64,000 nucleotides of DNA from Parietaria judaica (taxonomy: Eukaryota; Streptophyta; Magnoliopsida; Rosales; Urticaceae). The first letter of the stretch is position 1. Each line of letters opens with the position of its first letter. Below, piece by piece: positions 1 through 12,607 of this stretch. The DNA lies in NCBI GenBank assembly GCA_954871525.1, contig OX940861.1:35787201-35851200 (forward strand), in the 5' to 3' direction. The notes under the pieces were generated by a model. The model saw only the letters and a list, made by a program, of their open reading frames with translations, did no database searches and was not told the origin of the DNA. Position numbers and translations under genes: made by a program.

Positions 1-225
1 AATAACACTATTTAATACAACTAATTGAACCCCTAATAATTACACTTAACAAAACAAATTTGTCCACGTGGCCGGAGTTAACCGGTAAGTTAACGGCGTT
101 ACGAGAATGGAGTGGTCAACTCCCTAAATGCGACATTGGGTATTTTTGCCACACTTTTAAACTTTGGGTACACGAGGTGTTCTTTGACCAAACTTTGGGT
201 ATTTTTGCCGTCATTAACCCAAAGA
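1..225. mobile_element. End of a Mutator-like/foldback TIR element, cut by the window edge
   Basis: The stretch ends with a terminal motif (TTTGGGTATTTTTGCCGTCATTAACCC, given here only by its core GGGTATTTTTGCCG) that matches the right terminus of the complete element at 46784-48276. Both also contain ACGTGGC and TTAACGGCGTTA blocks. Open frames here are not genes. Only one terminus is in the window, so length and TSD cannot be judged. Confidence 0.6.
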
Positions 226-744
226 AAAATGATATATTACTATATACATATATATATATAATATATATATAATATATGTACAGGTTTAAAATGCTTGCAA
301 AACAATCCTTTAATTATAGGTATTTAAATATCTATGTTGATCAGCACCCCATTTTTTTGGCACACGCCCGGTTAATTTATCAAATTTATGAAATTGTTCT
401 AAATTTTTCATCAGTTTTAGAATTTTTATTTTCTGGATTTTCCGTTAAAATATATTCCCTTGGGGGTTAAAAAAATCTTTCATTATTTAATCAATACGAT
501 GAGAAGAAGCCCATGCTGAGAAGTGATAAAATAAGAATCATGAAAAGGAGTTTGGAATTATTAGGCAATGAGTACAAAACAAGAGTCAAACACATAAGGA
601 TGGGTTGATAATATATGGATTTGAACCCACTAATCAGATTTTGCTAATTAAAATTATAAATTATAATTCTTTCCACTTAATAAATACAAGGGAGAGTGAT
701 TAGGGAGTCCACATGTTGTTCTGGTATTTCTTATGCTTAGGGCT

Positions 745-804
<60 letters not shown>

Positions 805-1390
805 TTTGTGAATCAAAGTTCTTGCTATTAATGACCATAAAAGTTAAATTAAATAATTGAATCACGTTCATAAGCACAAGGTCTTCAGTCTCATTATTAG
901 ATATTCGATATTTAGTTTATGTAATGCACCTATTTAATATTTTAAACTATGCATACAAACATAATGATAAGCTAATTACGGTGCTATTATTTGTTAATGC
1001 ATTATTGTGCACTAATCAGAAACATTATCAACACAACAAATAATACCACCATCATCTATGATTTGCTTGGAAATGATTTGCCAACATACACATTAATTAT
1101 ATAAAATAGAAAAATACGCCTTTCTACACCCACCTGATTCAACGAATTCAGAATATAAATTCCGAGAGGATTAATTATATGAGACAGACTGAAAAATTCA
1201 TTTAAAAGTTAGCGCAATTTTTTTTTTAATGAATGAACAAAAAATAAAATAAAAAAAGGTTTAAATTTTAGTAGGTCCGTCGGTCAAGCAATGAAACTGA
1301 AAAATAATTTTGCACTATAAATATCCAATTTTCTCAATTTTCACCTAGTCAATGTCTTAATTAGGCTTAATTATATTTTAATATAAACTA
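226..1390. other. AT-rich intergenic DNA
   Basis: No gene is visible. The stretch holds short AT runs at 238-275 and a perfect AT dinucleotide array at about 750-801. Two small open frames (60-272 and 276-470) have no recognisable similarity and lie in low-complexity sequence. Confidence 0.6.
750..801. repeat. (AT)n microsatellite
   Basis: An uninterrupted AT dinucleotide array of about 26 units. Confidence 0.9.
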
Positions 1391-1479
1391 CTTAATGTTG
1401 GATCAGTATTAACGATTTAATACAAATAATGAACGCAACACATTGCGGCGGAAGTTCAAAATTTCGTTTTGTATATCTC

Positions 1480-2581
1480 ATGCCATATTGTTGAGAAAAC
1501 CCCTAGCAACTAGTCGAGCTTTGTATATCTCAACAGATCCATCAGACTTAGTTTTGATCTTGTATACCCATCGAGAACCAATGGTGCGTTTTCCCGGTGG
1601 TAACAAGACCAAATCCCAAGTATGTGTTTGACGCAGCGCCATAAGTTCCTCATCCTTAACATTCTGCCAAAGAGAGTCAAAACAGCTTCTCGATGACTAA
1701 GGCTCAGAAAGACGATGAATGGATGTTAAGAAAGACACAAAGGAACTAGAGTAACACGAATAAGAGAAATCAGGGGGTTTAATTGATTTACGGACTCGAG
1801 TGGATGTGCGAGGTGGAGGATCCACATTCTCTTGAGCTGATTCGGAGGCCACGGGTTGAGGTAGTGAAGATGTGGCGGGAACAATAGTACCCGAGTTCGT
1901 AACCTCTTTAGATGGAGGAGGAGTAGAAATATGGAATATGTCCAAGGAAGAATACATGACGAGAGACATACAATTTCTGACCAACAAGACCAAAACAACG
2001 ATAGCCTTTTTGACCAATCCCATTACCCAAGAAAACACACAGCAGATGTCAGAACAGCTTCACCCCAGAACATACTTGGAACTTGAGATGACAGTAGAAG
2101 TAATCGAGCAGTTTCAGAAATTCAGAAGACGTTTCATAAGGTATGCCCAAGTATAACAAGTAAAATCATCAATAAACGATACATAATAACGTGAACCCCC
2201 TTTTGCGGGCAAAAGAGACGGTCCTCAAACATCATAGTGAATGAGATCAAAAGGTGCAAATGACATAGATAAACTCCTAGGAAAGGGCAATGCCGAAAAT
2301 TTTCCAAGTTTACAACCACTACAATCAGACACATCATGAGTTTTCAAATCACTCAATGCTCCAGTAGAAGCTAAAAATTTCAAACGAGATCCGGAAACAT
2401 GACCCAAACGAGAATGCCACAAGTAAAATTCAGAAGACGACCGACTCAACCGAAAAGATGACAAATCGATACTAGAAGCAGCAACACTCTCTGGTACTTT
2501 AAGTTCATCCACCACATATAGACCTCCTTCCCTATGGCCTGTCCCAATCAGCTTTGAGAGTGAGGATCCTGTACAAAGCAA
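1480..2581 (-). pseudogene. copia-C integrase and RT remnants
   Basis: Frame 2581-2225 encodes the integrase zinc-binding end (GGLYVVDE, WHSRLGHVS, CSGCKLGK). After a stop, only the start of the catalytic core (SFIDDFTCYTW) is present, so most of the DDE core is deleted. A proline/serine-rich linker follows at 2038-1697 and then the first RT block (WVYKIKTKSDG, ARLVARGF) in shifted frames. The section is non-functional and ends at the left edge of copia-C. Confidence 0.75.
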
Positions 2582-2587
2582 TAATAT

Positions 2588-3883
2588 TTAGAGAAGATGA
2601 ACAAAATAGTCCAAGTCACACAATTTACCGACGGAAGCAAGATTCAAGGTAAGACTCGGAATATAGTAAACATGAGGGAGGCTTAAATTAGGTGTACAAA
2701 TAGGACCAACACCGACCAATGACATATGACTACCATTAGCCGTTGCTACAGACACGGAAGAGTTTGGTGACAATGAAGAAAATGATGATTTTTCAAGAGA
2801 CATATGATCAGTAGCACCAGAGTCAAGAACCCAAACGGGAGAGGATATACCTGATGAACCAGAGTTTTGGAGAGAGGACAAAACGACAAGAGAAGCAACC
2901 GATAAGGCTTGAGGATGCGAGGCGAGGAACTTTTGGAACTGCTCAATCAAAGATTGCTCTGATGGTGTTGATGAGGAGACCTCGACACTACTAGCTTGAA
3001 AAGCTTGATTAGTAGCTTTCCATGGAGGCTTCTGAGAGACCGGCGACGGGCATCGATGCAGTTGTTTGCCTTTATTAGCCAATAAAGGACTTTGTCCCTT
3101 CCAGTGCCCTTTTAGCTTACAAAACACACATTCATCTATGGCCACGCGAATATCGGAGTGACTCGGATGGCTACTAGATGAATTCTGAGGGGAAGCAACA
3201 AACACACATGGAGCAGTCGTTATAGAAGTCTCTTTGTTAGTGCGAGTCTTGAGGCGAATCTCGTCTGCCATTAATTTGTTCACAGCCGAGTCAACCGAAG
3301 GCAAGGGATTCCGATGTAAGATGGAACCACGTAGAGCTTCAAAGTTAGATCGGAGAGCCACCAAGAACTGAACAAGACGTTGTTCCTCTCTGAAGTTGAT
3401 GTAAGGCTCTAGTGACCGTAAATTAGCGGGCTCGATCTGAGCCAACTGATCCCGTAATGCTGACATAGCAGAGTAAAATTCTTGGATCGACCAATCATCT
3501 TGCTTGAGAGCCCGAATATCAGTTTCCAACTGATAGCGCCGAGCGAAATTAGATTGAGTAAACAATATCTCAAGATGCTCCCAAACAAGATTGGTTGTGT
3601 CATACTTTGCCAATTGAACGCCTATCGAATGAATGACATAATTGTTTATCCATGTGATAATCTTCGAATTGTCGGCTTCCCAAACCTCCAATAGCCCGGC
3701 ATAAGAATCCTCTGACTTGTTAGTGGGCAACAATTTAGTACCCGAAATATACCCCCCCGAAATATACCCCCACATAGATTTACCCTTCAGGAAATTCTTC
3801 ATCACATAGCTCCAATATGAATAATTTTTTCCATCCAATTGCACGCTAATGGACTGAAGCGAATCTTCTCTACGACTGGCCAT
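2588..3883 (-). pseudogene. copia-C gag and protease region
   Basis: The 431-codon frame begins MASRREDS. It contains a copia gag capsid region (residues about 15-230: a NYSYWSYVMKNFL block, then REEQRLVQFLVALRSNFE), a zinc knuckle near residue 255, and an aspartic-protease active site LDSGATDHM near residue 352. The knuckle reads C-x2-C-x4-H-x4-S: the last cysteine is lost. The frame ends in a stop just after the NLASVGKLCD block, where intact copia polyproteins run on into integrase. This is a decayed gag-protease section, not a host gene. Confidence 0.85.
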
Positions 3884-4224
3884 GGCGAATTAAGCAAACG
3901 AAATCCAAATACAAATGCAAGAAACAAACTGATCTCCCAAAGGACAAAGCATCAATCAAATAAGCAACCAAGAGAACAAATCCTAGCCACAAATATAGTC
4001 ATTGCTACAAAGCAATATAGTCATTGCTACAAAGCCATACCAGAGAATCGATAGAAAAACAACAAAGTGGCATCAAGGTAGCAAGGGTTCCTTTCTCTTC
4101 GTGGAGAGAGCTGCAATATCTCTTTCAAAGCAAGCAGATGAGGAACAGAGCACGATCAAGAAAGGCATTCTAACTCAAATATACAACAACGAATAAGAAT
4201 CACAATGAAAGAGCTCTGATACCA

Positions 4225-4399
4225 TGAGAGGGACAAAGGAGAAGGAAAAGCCCTAGAGTTCAATAATAATAATACAAGATAGTCTTAGTTACATAAAAGA
4301 GAAAAAGACTAAATAACAAATAAGATAAACAATATGGACTAAAATGCTAATAAATTGCATGTCATGCATGTCTTCCAACTGTCACAATTTTCTCTTTCA
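4225..4399 (-). repeat. 5' LTR of copia-C
   Basis: 175 bp. On the plus strand it starts TGAGAGGG and ends CTCTTTCA, giving inverted termini TGAAAGAG/CCCTCTCA on the minus strand. The plus-strand sequence GAGCTCTGATACCA at 4211-4224 directly adjoins it and is the complement of a TGGTATCAGAGC primer-binding site. No partner LTR exists in the window. Confidence 0.85.
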
Positions 4400-5642
4400 A
4401 TCACCATGCTTTTAATCTATGGAAGAGATGACGACACATCATCAATCCTCACTTAATAAGATTAACCAATGGGAATTAAGCAATTATTTTTCTCCATCTT
4501 TTATTTCTTAAATTGTAATTTACATAATTATCACTATAATTATGCAACCTCTACTAATTAATAAAAGTGATCAAAATAACAATTTATTTATTTGATCATG
4601 AGAAAAAATTGCCCAAGTAAAAATCACAATTTATACTCAAGAGAAAATATGTTCATACCAATTTCATACTTAGAAATATTTCAATTCATTAATTGAACTT
4701 AATATGATTTCAATAAATCAATTTTATACATTTCTAACATGAATTTTGTTCATCAAAATCTCTTCCGAAACTCTAACATTGAGACCTCATGGACCCACAT
4801 GAACGAAGCTTTAGAATAAAGTCCAGACAAAAAAGTTCACAAACTTTTTTCTAACTTTCAATTCCTAATATTAGTCGATTCCACTAAAAGACCAATATTG
4901 AAAATCTCTAAGTTCATATGCATTCTTATTTTTTTCGTTTGATGTGATACAATTATTCTTCACACGGTCTACGTATCGGTAACCAAGAGAAATGTAAAAT
5001 TACCGTTTTACTCATCGGTTATTATTTCATCAACTCCTTTGTTGTTCGTGAACGAGAAAAACATAAAGTGAGATGTCACAACATGTCACATGTTTTATTT
5101 AGAGAATATATCATTCCCTAAATACCAGGCCCGGTTTGCTCGTTCACACTTCAAAGAACAAAGCATGATTTGATACTAATGTCATGGCATTCTTACAACA
5201 CAAATTCCATATCTGTGAATCACAAAGTTCAAAGTGTCACATGTCTAGTTCAATGTCTTCATTAAGACATCAATAATAAACTTTAGAGTCACAACTCTCG
5301 ATACCACAAGATTCGATATTTGTAGTCTATTCAAACATTTATTAATCGGATTCGATTGCCCTCTCGATCCTAAGATTGCGAACTGTTCATTTCAAACCTA
5401 TCAAGAAGAGGTATCTTGTTAAGTCTGTACTTAACTCTTCTTTCGTTGATGATAGTTTCAGGGCATAGACAAATATGTATAAACAGAAACTTAAATTTAT
5501 AAGGATGCATATTTAATCTTTAATTAATTTTTCAACAAAAGAGCATAATCGTATTATTACATTAAGTACTTTAGCCATAAACTAATTTATTTGCTAAAAT
5601 GTCCTTCATGTCTCTTTTGTGGGCATAAATCCCAACACTTAA

Positions 5643-7136
5643 CTACAATAACCGAGACGCATATGATTTCAAGAAGCTAGTATTAATATAACAATTACTT
5701 ATGAGTTAATAAGTTAATAGTTTTTCCATGCATTATTTGTCTTCACACCCTTATCTTATATGATAGCTCATCCCCATAATATGACTATTTTTTGTATGCG
5801 ATGATATCAACCTTACAAAAAATTGACCATTTTTTGTAACTTTATGATGACCACTATCGTCATGACTCATGATATAGCATTATTAATTAATAATATATTT
5901 AATTAATTGTTTAATTAAATAAAAACAGCTCTCTCGTTTAAGGGTTACACAATTTCCCAACCCCAACGTGCAATTAATGCTTGTACATTGTCATAGATTC
6001 AATACTATATGTATATGGACCCAACCTTCTATAAACTGTTGTGACATCGAAATCGACACATACATGTATTAAAAATATAATCTTTTTTCTTAGCATAATT
6101 TATTTGTCTTTTTGTAATAGTGACATTGGACTAGCCAGCTACGAAATTGTGCCCCCAAGAACGAAAATGCACCCATAAATTCAAGGTTTTCCCCGTTGAC
6201 CTAATTGCGTTGACCAATTAGAGCATTAGAAGAACTTACTACAAAGTTGAACCAACCAATTTTATGTGATAAAAAAATACTTTAGCACTTTCAATGAGAC
6301 AAACAAAACCCAACAAAACCCTAAACACGCTTCCAAAAACCATCTATGAAAACAACAAAAAAAACATCATTGGATTTATGGATTTCTTTATTAAATATTT
6401 GAATTTATTGGACATTGCTTGACTTACTCCGATAAATAATTAATTGAATTTATAGAAGGAGTGCTCGTCGCCGAACAAGTTATTACGAAGACTCCTTATA
6501 GAGTTATCAAGCTGATCGATTTAGTCTAGATCGACATTGAAATAAAAGAGTGGTAAATCCCCACGAGAGGTTAATTCTAACATTTACAAACACAAAAAAC
6601 CAAGTGATTAGTGTTTGTTTTTTTTTGTTTTTAAAACCAAATACTCTTTTCTGATTTGTAATTTAAAAGTTTGTATTTCAGTTCAATATTTACTAATCAT
6701 CTGATCAAATTAATACATTAATTTATAGGAACAGTATTTTTAAATTTACTAGACAGGTAGATATTTTTCAAGTAAAATATACATTTACTTTATATAGAAA
6801 TTTGTATACTATATTGAAAACCCAATAACAAATTCACAATATATCACCAAGATGTTAGAAAAGTTTCAAAAACAATATGTTTAAGGTAACAAATTGCTCC
6901 GTCAAAAAAAAAGTAACAAATTGCAATAACAAATGACAGAAATAAAAAGTGCAATATTTTAAATAATAATGTTAGATCATTCATATTAAAATGAGAAACT
7001 ATTTACACACTTTGCTTGTATTTAAAAAAAAAAAGTCAAAATTCAAGCTAAACACATTTAATCTAGAACAAAAAAAAAGTTGAAAAAACCGAACAAGCAG
7101 TCTCTCAAGGAAAGAGCAAAAAGAAAACAACAATGG
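5643..7136. other. AT-rich intergenic DNA, 3' of the zinc-finger gene
   Basis: Nothing recognisable: no long frame, no convincing repeat termini and no RNA gene were seen. The right end includes the probable 3' UTR of the minus-strand zinc-finger gene. Confidence 0.5.
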
Positions 7137-8441
7137 CTAAACTCCACTGTAGACAACGACGAAGCAAGGCAAGATGGCTCTAGGGTTGAACACGTAAAGC
7201 TCGTCGAGGTTCGAGTAAACCCCGGCCGAGCCCGCCACGGAGTCATAATTATCCTCCGAGTCGCCATCTACGCCGCTCTCTGAGCTCCTCCGGACCCTTC
7301 CGGCAATCACCCGGCACACGAGCATCGCCCTCTTCTCTCCGGCAGCTTCAGCGACACCGTCGTGCGCCCTCCCGCTGGTGGCGGTGGTGAGGATCCCGTC
7401 GGGTGCGGTGGCGAGGCGGAAGCCGTGGCGGATAAGGGAGCAGACGTGGCAGGCGGGGATGGAGTTGCAGAGGTTGGAGGAGCCGCGGAGGCCGAGGGAG
7501 CAGTTGAAGGTGGCGGCGCGGAAGCGCAGTAGCTCGTTTCCGTCGGCCACGCAGCGCGGGGGTGGGGCGCCCGGGAGCCTGGCGGCGGCGCGCGCCTTGA
7601 CGGAGTCGCGGTGGGCCTCGAAGTTGGCGATGGTGGTCTGCGTGTTGTGGACTTTGAGGATGCGCTCGATCTTGGGGCAGATCGGAGGGCTCTGCTTCTT
7701 CAGCCAGCTCGACTGGAAGATTATCTCCACTATGTTCTTGCTCGTGTCCTCTCCTCCCAGCTCCGACACTGCTCAAAAATCATCCTTATGTATATTGTTA
7801 TGTATATATATATATAGACATATAGATACATATAGATACGCATATGGATATATACCTGCATGCCTAACGGCTTGATGATACTCTAGATTCTCGGGCTTCA
7901 TGAAAATCTCGCCGCAGTCGGGGCAGGAGCAGATGGTGCCGCGGAGCGACGGATCTCTGGCGAAGCCAAGCACCGGGTCGATCACCATACGGCACTCGTA
8001 GCACCCCGAGAATCTCCTGAAGGGCATTCCCCTGAATGAAGACCCCGCCGCGCTCACCGAGGAGCTCGAGGCAGCCGACAGCGAGGATGACGACGTTGAG
8101 ACGACCCGACTGCTCGATGACGCCGAAGACTCGCCTCCCTGCAGGGCCTGCTCAGGCCGGTGCATGACCTTGGTGTTGTTGCAGAGCGAGCCCGAGCACT
8201 TCATCTTCTTGCTCTTCTTGTCAGCCGAGACTGGCTCCGGCTTCTTCTGCTTCTTCTTCTCGACTGTGGCTGGTTGTTCCTGGTGCTTACACGTGAGTAT
8301 GCCTCTCACAGTTGCCCAAGAGTGTGGCTGCTTCTGCTTCTGGTCCGTCGTCGTCTTCTTGGCCTCTTCGCGGAGCTTGTGCTTGGCGCTCTTGGCTTTG
8401 CTTTGGGGTCTTGGCTTCGCCATCTTCGTCGTCGAAGGCAT
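7137..8441 (-). CDS. C2H2-like zinc-finger protein, two exons
   Basis: Exons 8441-7856 and 7768-7137 join across an 87 bp GT-AG intron (phase 1) to give 405 aa. Exon 1 encodes a lysine-rich N-terminus, a serine-rich stretch (about 103-135), a CYEC pair and one C2H2 finger (C173, C176, H189, H194). Exon 2 encodes a conserved plant domain with blocks SELGGEDTSKNIVEIIF, GNELLRF, SLGLRGSSNLC, GILTTATSG and SNLDELYVFNP. This arrangement is known from Arabidopsis C2H2-like proteins (At5g54630/At4g27240 type), whose C-terminal fold has been compared with the PARP catalytic fold. The basic N-terminus suggests nuclear location. The molecular role is not established and I infer none. The coding DNA is far more GC-rich than its surroundings. 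Plus-strand frames over exon 2 are shadows. Confidence 0.92.
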
Positions 8442-8589
8442 TGTGTTGGTGCTTAGCGTCTTTGTTTTTGGGTTGAAGAGACCTTTATGGCTTTTGTAGG
8501 GAAGAGGAAGTGATATTATGCTATGGTTAGGCCGTTAGGGTTTATGACTTTATGAGATTAGTGATTTGTTAAATATTTGTTTATGGTAC

Positions 8590-8602
8590 GTATATAAATA
8601 TT
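8590..8602 (-). promoter_or_regulatory. Possible TATA box of the zinc-finger gene
   Basis: On the minus strand the sequence reads TATTTATATA about 150 bp upstream of the ATG at 8441. The position is plausible, but the flank is AT-rich and other sites are possible. Confidence 0.3.
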
Positions 8603-11243
8603 TTAACTAATATGGTATTTTTTGAATGGGGAGTAATGAGGCACTTGTAGTAATGGGGACCGCGTCTCAAATTTATTAAACTAATTATCGCTTATGCAAA
8701 CGAGTATCGTAATAACAAAAGGACGACTACGACACATTCGCGTTACTAATGCATCAAAAGATATTAAAGCACAAAGAACATATAGAAGAAAGCAAAATAA
8801 CCGATCTAAAGATACCCGTTTCCATTTTATCAAATTTAACTTTTTTTTTTTTGTAAAATTCAAAAAATGACTAGAGTCGGTAAATAAACTATTGTTCCGC
8901 ATTCACCACCTTTATTCATCGATGCATCTGCCACTATGGCCAATAAAACCGGCTATGGTCACAAGCACAAACACTAACTGGGAACCCACCCCCGCTGCGA
9001 GCGGAATCTCCTCCTTTTCTTTAATTTTCTTTTTTCTAAAAAATCCGTCGTTTCTAATTTTATATATTTAATAAAAAAAACCTATAACGGTAGCGAATTG
9101 ATCACATAGCCGTAGAATGACCTAGCCGGCGGGTTGGCCAGGCTAGCCACCGTGTTTCCCCCTCTATATTTAAAATATACATCCAATGGCCAACTAATTA
9201 TATAGTATATAATATATAATATAGTATTTAATTTGTGTGTTTAATATAGTTTGTACTTGGATTGGGGCAAGTGAAAAAAGAGATATACATGTCCCCGCAT
9301 TTTGACAAACTATATAGACAGGGCAAATCCTTATTGCTCCATGAAATACATGAAATGAAGCTTCTTTCTTACCATTTATTTATTATTTATTTATTAATTG
9401 TTACTGACATCTTTAGCTAATTTGGCTATTAAAACTGAATATAGTACGGTACAAAATGCAGGTGGGTTATTTATTTGATTACCAAATAATTATTATGGGT
9501 TGTTTCCAACTTCTTTGTATCGGTTTCAAGAAATTAATAAGGGCAATAAAAGTTGTTTGTGTGGATAACAATCAAAAGAATACACACTCTTTAATTTAAA
9601 CACTGCTTAAACCTAGCTCAACCTTACTTTCTTGTCTCTCTAATCTCTATAATTACACATTAATTAATCATAATGTCCGTACAATTTACCTTATGAGGAG
9701 GCGAGATTAAAACATATCTATTACATATATACTATTTTATTATTATATATATATACGTTAATTTTGTGGGAAAAGGTTAAATATTACCGTATACCATATT
9801 AAAAAAGAATCGGTGTTTCAGTTTTGAATTTTCTAAACATACGATTTATTTTTTACATAAATTTATCAATGGGGTCTTTAATTTGGACCATCAGATCTCA
9901 AAATTAAAGAGCGGTTTAAATTAATAAGATTCTATAAAAATAATAAATTAATAAATATAATTTACGATTATCGATAAATAAAATTAAAACTTATTTTTTA
10001 CCGACTTTCTATTGCATGTTTTTTCACAGCTCTCTCTCATTTCCAATCACTTGTATTCTATTAATTAACTCGTTCAATATCTTTCTCTAATATGTATATA
10101 TATTATATAGTTTTCATATATATCTTAGTAATATAATAGTTGAATGCTTATATGCCGAATACATGGTACCCTAACCACCACTGATATTATTCATATGAAG
10201 ACACAATGCGATCAATTGTTTGTATATGCTTTAACGTTGCATATCTTGAATATAATCTAGGCATGTGATTTTGTCGTTTGAAGAGCTCTTAAGATGTTGA
10301 TACTTCAATAGCTCCTTAACAATGAGTTTAGACCAGTCTCACATCAGATGAGGTGCATAATATTCCCATCATTTTCCTTCATTTGTTTGTTTTTTTATCC
10401 TCATGTTTTAATTTACTTTTTAAAAGGGTCTCTTAAGCTATCATTTGACGACACGAATAAATAATATAAAAGTAAATGATTTAACAACATAACCAATGGT
10501 ATAAACTGAAAGAAAAAAAACAAAAAAAAAAAACTATGTTAATTTATTTAATGTGCTTCTAACTAATTTCGAATTTTTATATGGCTACATACATGTATTA
10601 ATTCAAATATATTAACTTATACTATATTCAAGCGATTGTTCTGCTGGTGGGTAGGGTCAAGAATCTACGTAGAGTATTATTTTATTTCCTTCTTTTTTTT
10701 TTAGTTTTATTTATTTATTTATACAGCTTTAGATTTACATTATCTGTTTAACCGAGAATTAGATTTCAAGATTTTCTAAATTAGATTTTTGAAATCAGAA
10801 CTCGACACACGTGTATATTACCCCTTTTAAGAGTATGTATTTCCTAAAAAGTAAAAGGTATTACCTAATACTTGGATAAACGTATTACACTTCAAAACGA
10901 TTGCTTTTATGTTTTTGTTTCTTTTAATGTTCTAAAGTATGTATCTTGAAGAAAAAAAAAATCATTTTTATCATTAAATGAACATGTGATAATAAGTAAG
11001 CTAGTTTTTTTTTTTTTTTTTTTTTATCTAATATAATACACAGTTACGTACGTTATGATCTTAAAACATTACTGATGGGGTGAAAACTACTTTGCAACAG
11101 TAACGGCGTCGTATGTGGCAACGCCGAGTTTAGAGAGTGTTTTCTGGGGAGCAAAATGGGCCGTACGCTTCTGTTAATATTGTATACGAAATGATAAGCA
11201 ACTAAAGGAGACGAGAGACAAATAAGTTAAGTAAACTAGTGAA
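8603..11243. other. AT-rich intergenic DNA
   Basis: Upstream flank of the zinc-finger gene. I see no gene, RNA gene or element with matching termini. The region contains many short poly-A/poly-T runs. Confidence 0.5.
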
Positions 11244-11601
11244 TAATTTCCTATATCCATTTGATTCCATAACCTTTCTTGTACATGAATTGTGGAGAAA
11301 ACAAGTACAAACTTGGATTCTTTAGTACAACAATGACAGAGGAAAAAGAGAATGTTCTCTTTTTTTTTTTAGAGAAAACCAGATTTTGATAAATATTAAT
11401 CAAGGAGAGGGGATTGAATCCCTTACAACAGAGTCAACCAACCATAAAGGGCATTCGGTCGACTGAAAGTCAGTGGACAAAGAAGCAAAATGAGAATGTA
11501 CATAACTCTGTCATTGTTGTACTAAAGAATCCAAGTTTGTACTTGTTTTCTCCACAATTCATGTACAAGAAAGGTTATGGAATCAAATGGATAGGAAATT
11601 A
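11244..11601. repeat. Near-perfect long inverted repeat
   Basis: Left arm 11244-11341 and right arm 11506-11601 are reverse complements over about 97 bp; the only difference I find is a 2-nt indel (CTATATCC versus CTATCC). They are separated by a 164 bp spacer. Similarity stops sharply at both arm ends. Transcribed as one RNA it would fold into a long duplex. There is no coding content; the 63-codon frame here is incidental. Confidence 0.9.
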
Positions 11602-12235
11602 CTAAAACTGTACATATAGAGGAGGAATCACTTGCTGACGGTCAAGTGACGGAAAACACGAAAAAATTAAACGGAATCAAGTTTGGGTACATTAGCTGTA
11701 AAAAATAAACATTGAATATATAATTCGCAGCCAATCAAACATTGAGTACATTAGCTGCAATTTACCCTAATGACGTATAGAGAGTGAATTTTCCCTCCTA
11801 TTATTTATTATTTATTATAACTTATGAACATGAAGTTATGGTAGAGATTGATAGTGTAAATTCAAAACCCAATGCAAAGTGTTTGGGGGTAAGCAATAAT
11901 GGTGCACCAATATTAAGGTGACATTATATAATAAATCACTAATTACACAATTATGGGGAAAAGCTGCTACAACGATTCCTTTTGCCTCTGAATCACGCGA
12001 TACCTTATGATATCGAATAAATTAAAGCATCTGCTTTATAATAATTAATGATAATGTTAAATCTCTATGATTCATGACAAATCATTTTTAAAGCATAGCC
12101 GTTATATCAATCATCGTATTGAAATTTAACTCACTTTAAGATACTTCAAGTGTATGTTTTTGCTCCTCTTGAAATGTTGTATTAATTATTCCAATATGGC
12201 AAGCAAAGTATAAGCATACTTTGCCCAGAGTGATA
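11602..12235. other. Intergenic DNA without recognised features
   Basis: AT-rich. A short phrase (GGGTACATTAGCTG) recurs at about 11687 and 11741 in diverged form. No gene or element boundary can be supported. Confidence 0.5.
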
Positions 12236-12607
12236 ATTTATAATAAGAGTAACAATTCGTATTTCATGTCGTGTTCGTGTCAGATATTAAACTTTTTTTT
12301 ACTTATTTTATGTAGACCCAGACTCGCCCATTTATTAATCGTGTTAGAAGATGAGACTCCGACTCATCTCATTTAGTAATCGTGTTTATCGTGTCTACTT
12401 AGTTGACCTAATTAAGATAATCCAGTATTTTAAGATGATAAATTAATTCAATGTACACCCATTTAACTTGATTTCTTTAATTAGATTATCTAAGATTTTA
12501 AAATTTACCAACAATTTTTTATATTCATCAATTGTATGACGTAATTATTAAATAAAAAAGATAAATCTCATACATAACTAGTATTAAAGCACTTAATAAC
12601 ATATATA

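Larger units (their letters stand above)
1480..4399 (-). mobile_element. Truncated Ty1/copia element (copia-C) with only its 5' LTR
   Basis: Minus-strand copia element inserted in the solo LTR 1396-5637. It keeps its 5' LTR (4225-4399), a tRNA-iMet-type primer-binding site, gag, protease and parts of integrase and reverse transcriptase. Coding similarity stops near 1480 in the first RT block (the ARLVARGF region), so the rest of pol and the 3' LTR are deleted. Stops and shifts interrupt it downstream of 2588. It is a dead element. Confidence 0.85.
1396..5637 (-). mobile_element. Long solo LTR interrupted by a copia element
   Basis: It begins TGTTGG at 1396 and ends CCCAACA at 5637. It is flanked by the 5 bp duplication CTTAA (1391-1395 and 5638-5642). 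No second LTR, primer-binding site or coding region accompanies it, which is the signature of LTR-LTR recombination. Removing the nested copia fragment (about 1480-4399) leaves about 1.3 kb of LTR. Layout resembles the LTRs of copia-B further right (TGTTGG start with GCGG just inside), suggesting a copia LTR in minus orientation. Orientation is inferred; no clear TATA box was seen. Confidence 0.8.

Noticed and set aside
600..660. tRNA-like phrase TGGATTTGAACCCACTAATC
   Set aside because: No acceptor stem or anticodon arm can be formed around it.
7378..7875. Plus-strand frames of 165 and 68 codons over the zinc-finger gene
   Set aside because: They are antisense to conserved exon 2; the minus-strand product has clear family blocks and correct splicing.
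8160..8499. Leucine-rich plus-strand frames of 98 and 111 codons that look like membrane proteins
   Set aside because: They are antisense translations of Lys/Ser codons of exon 1 of the zinc-finger gene.
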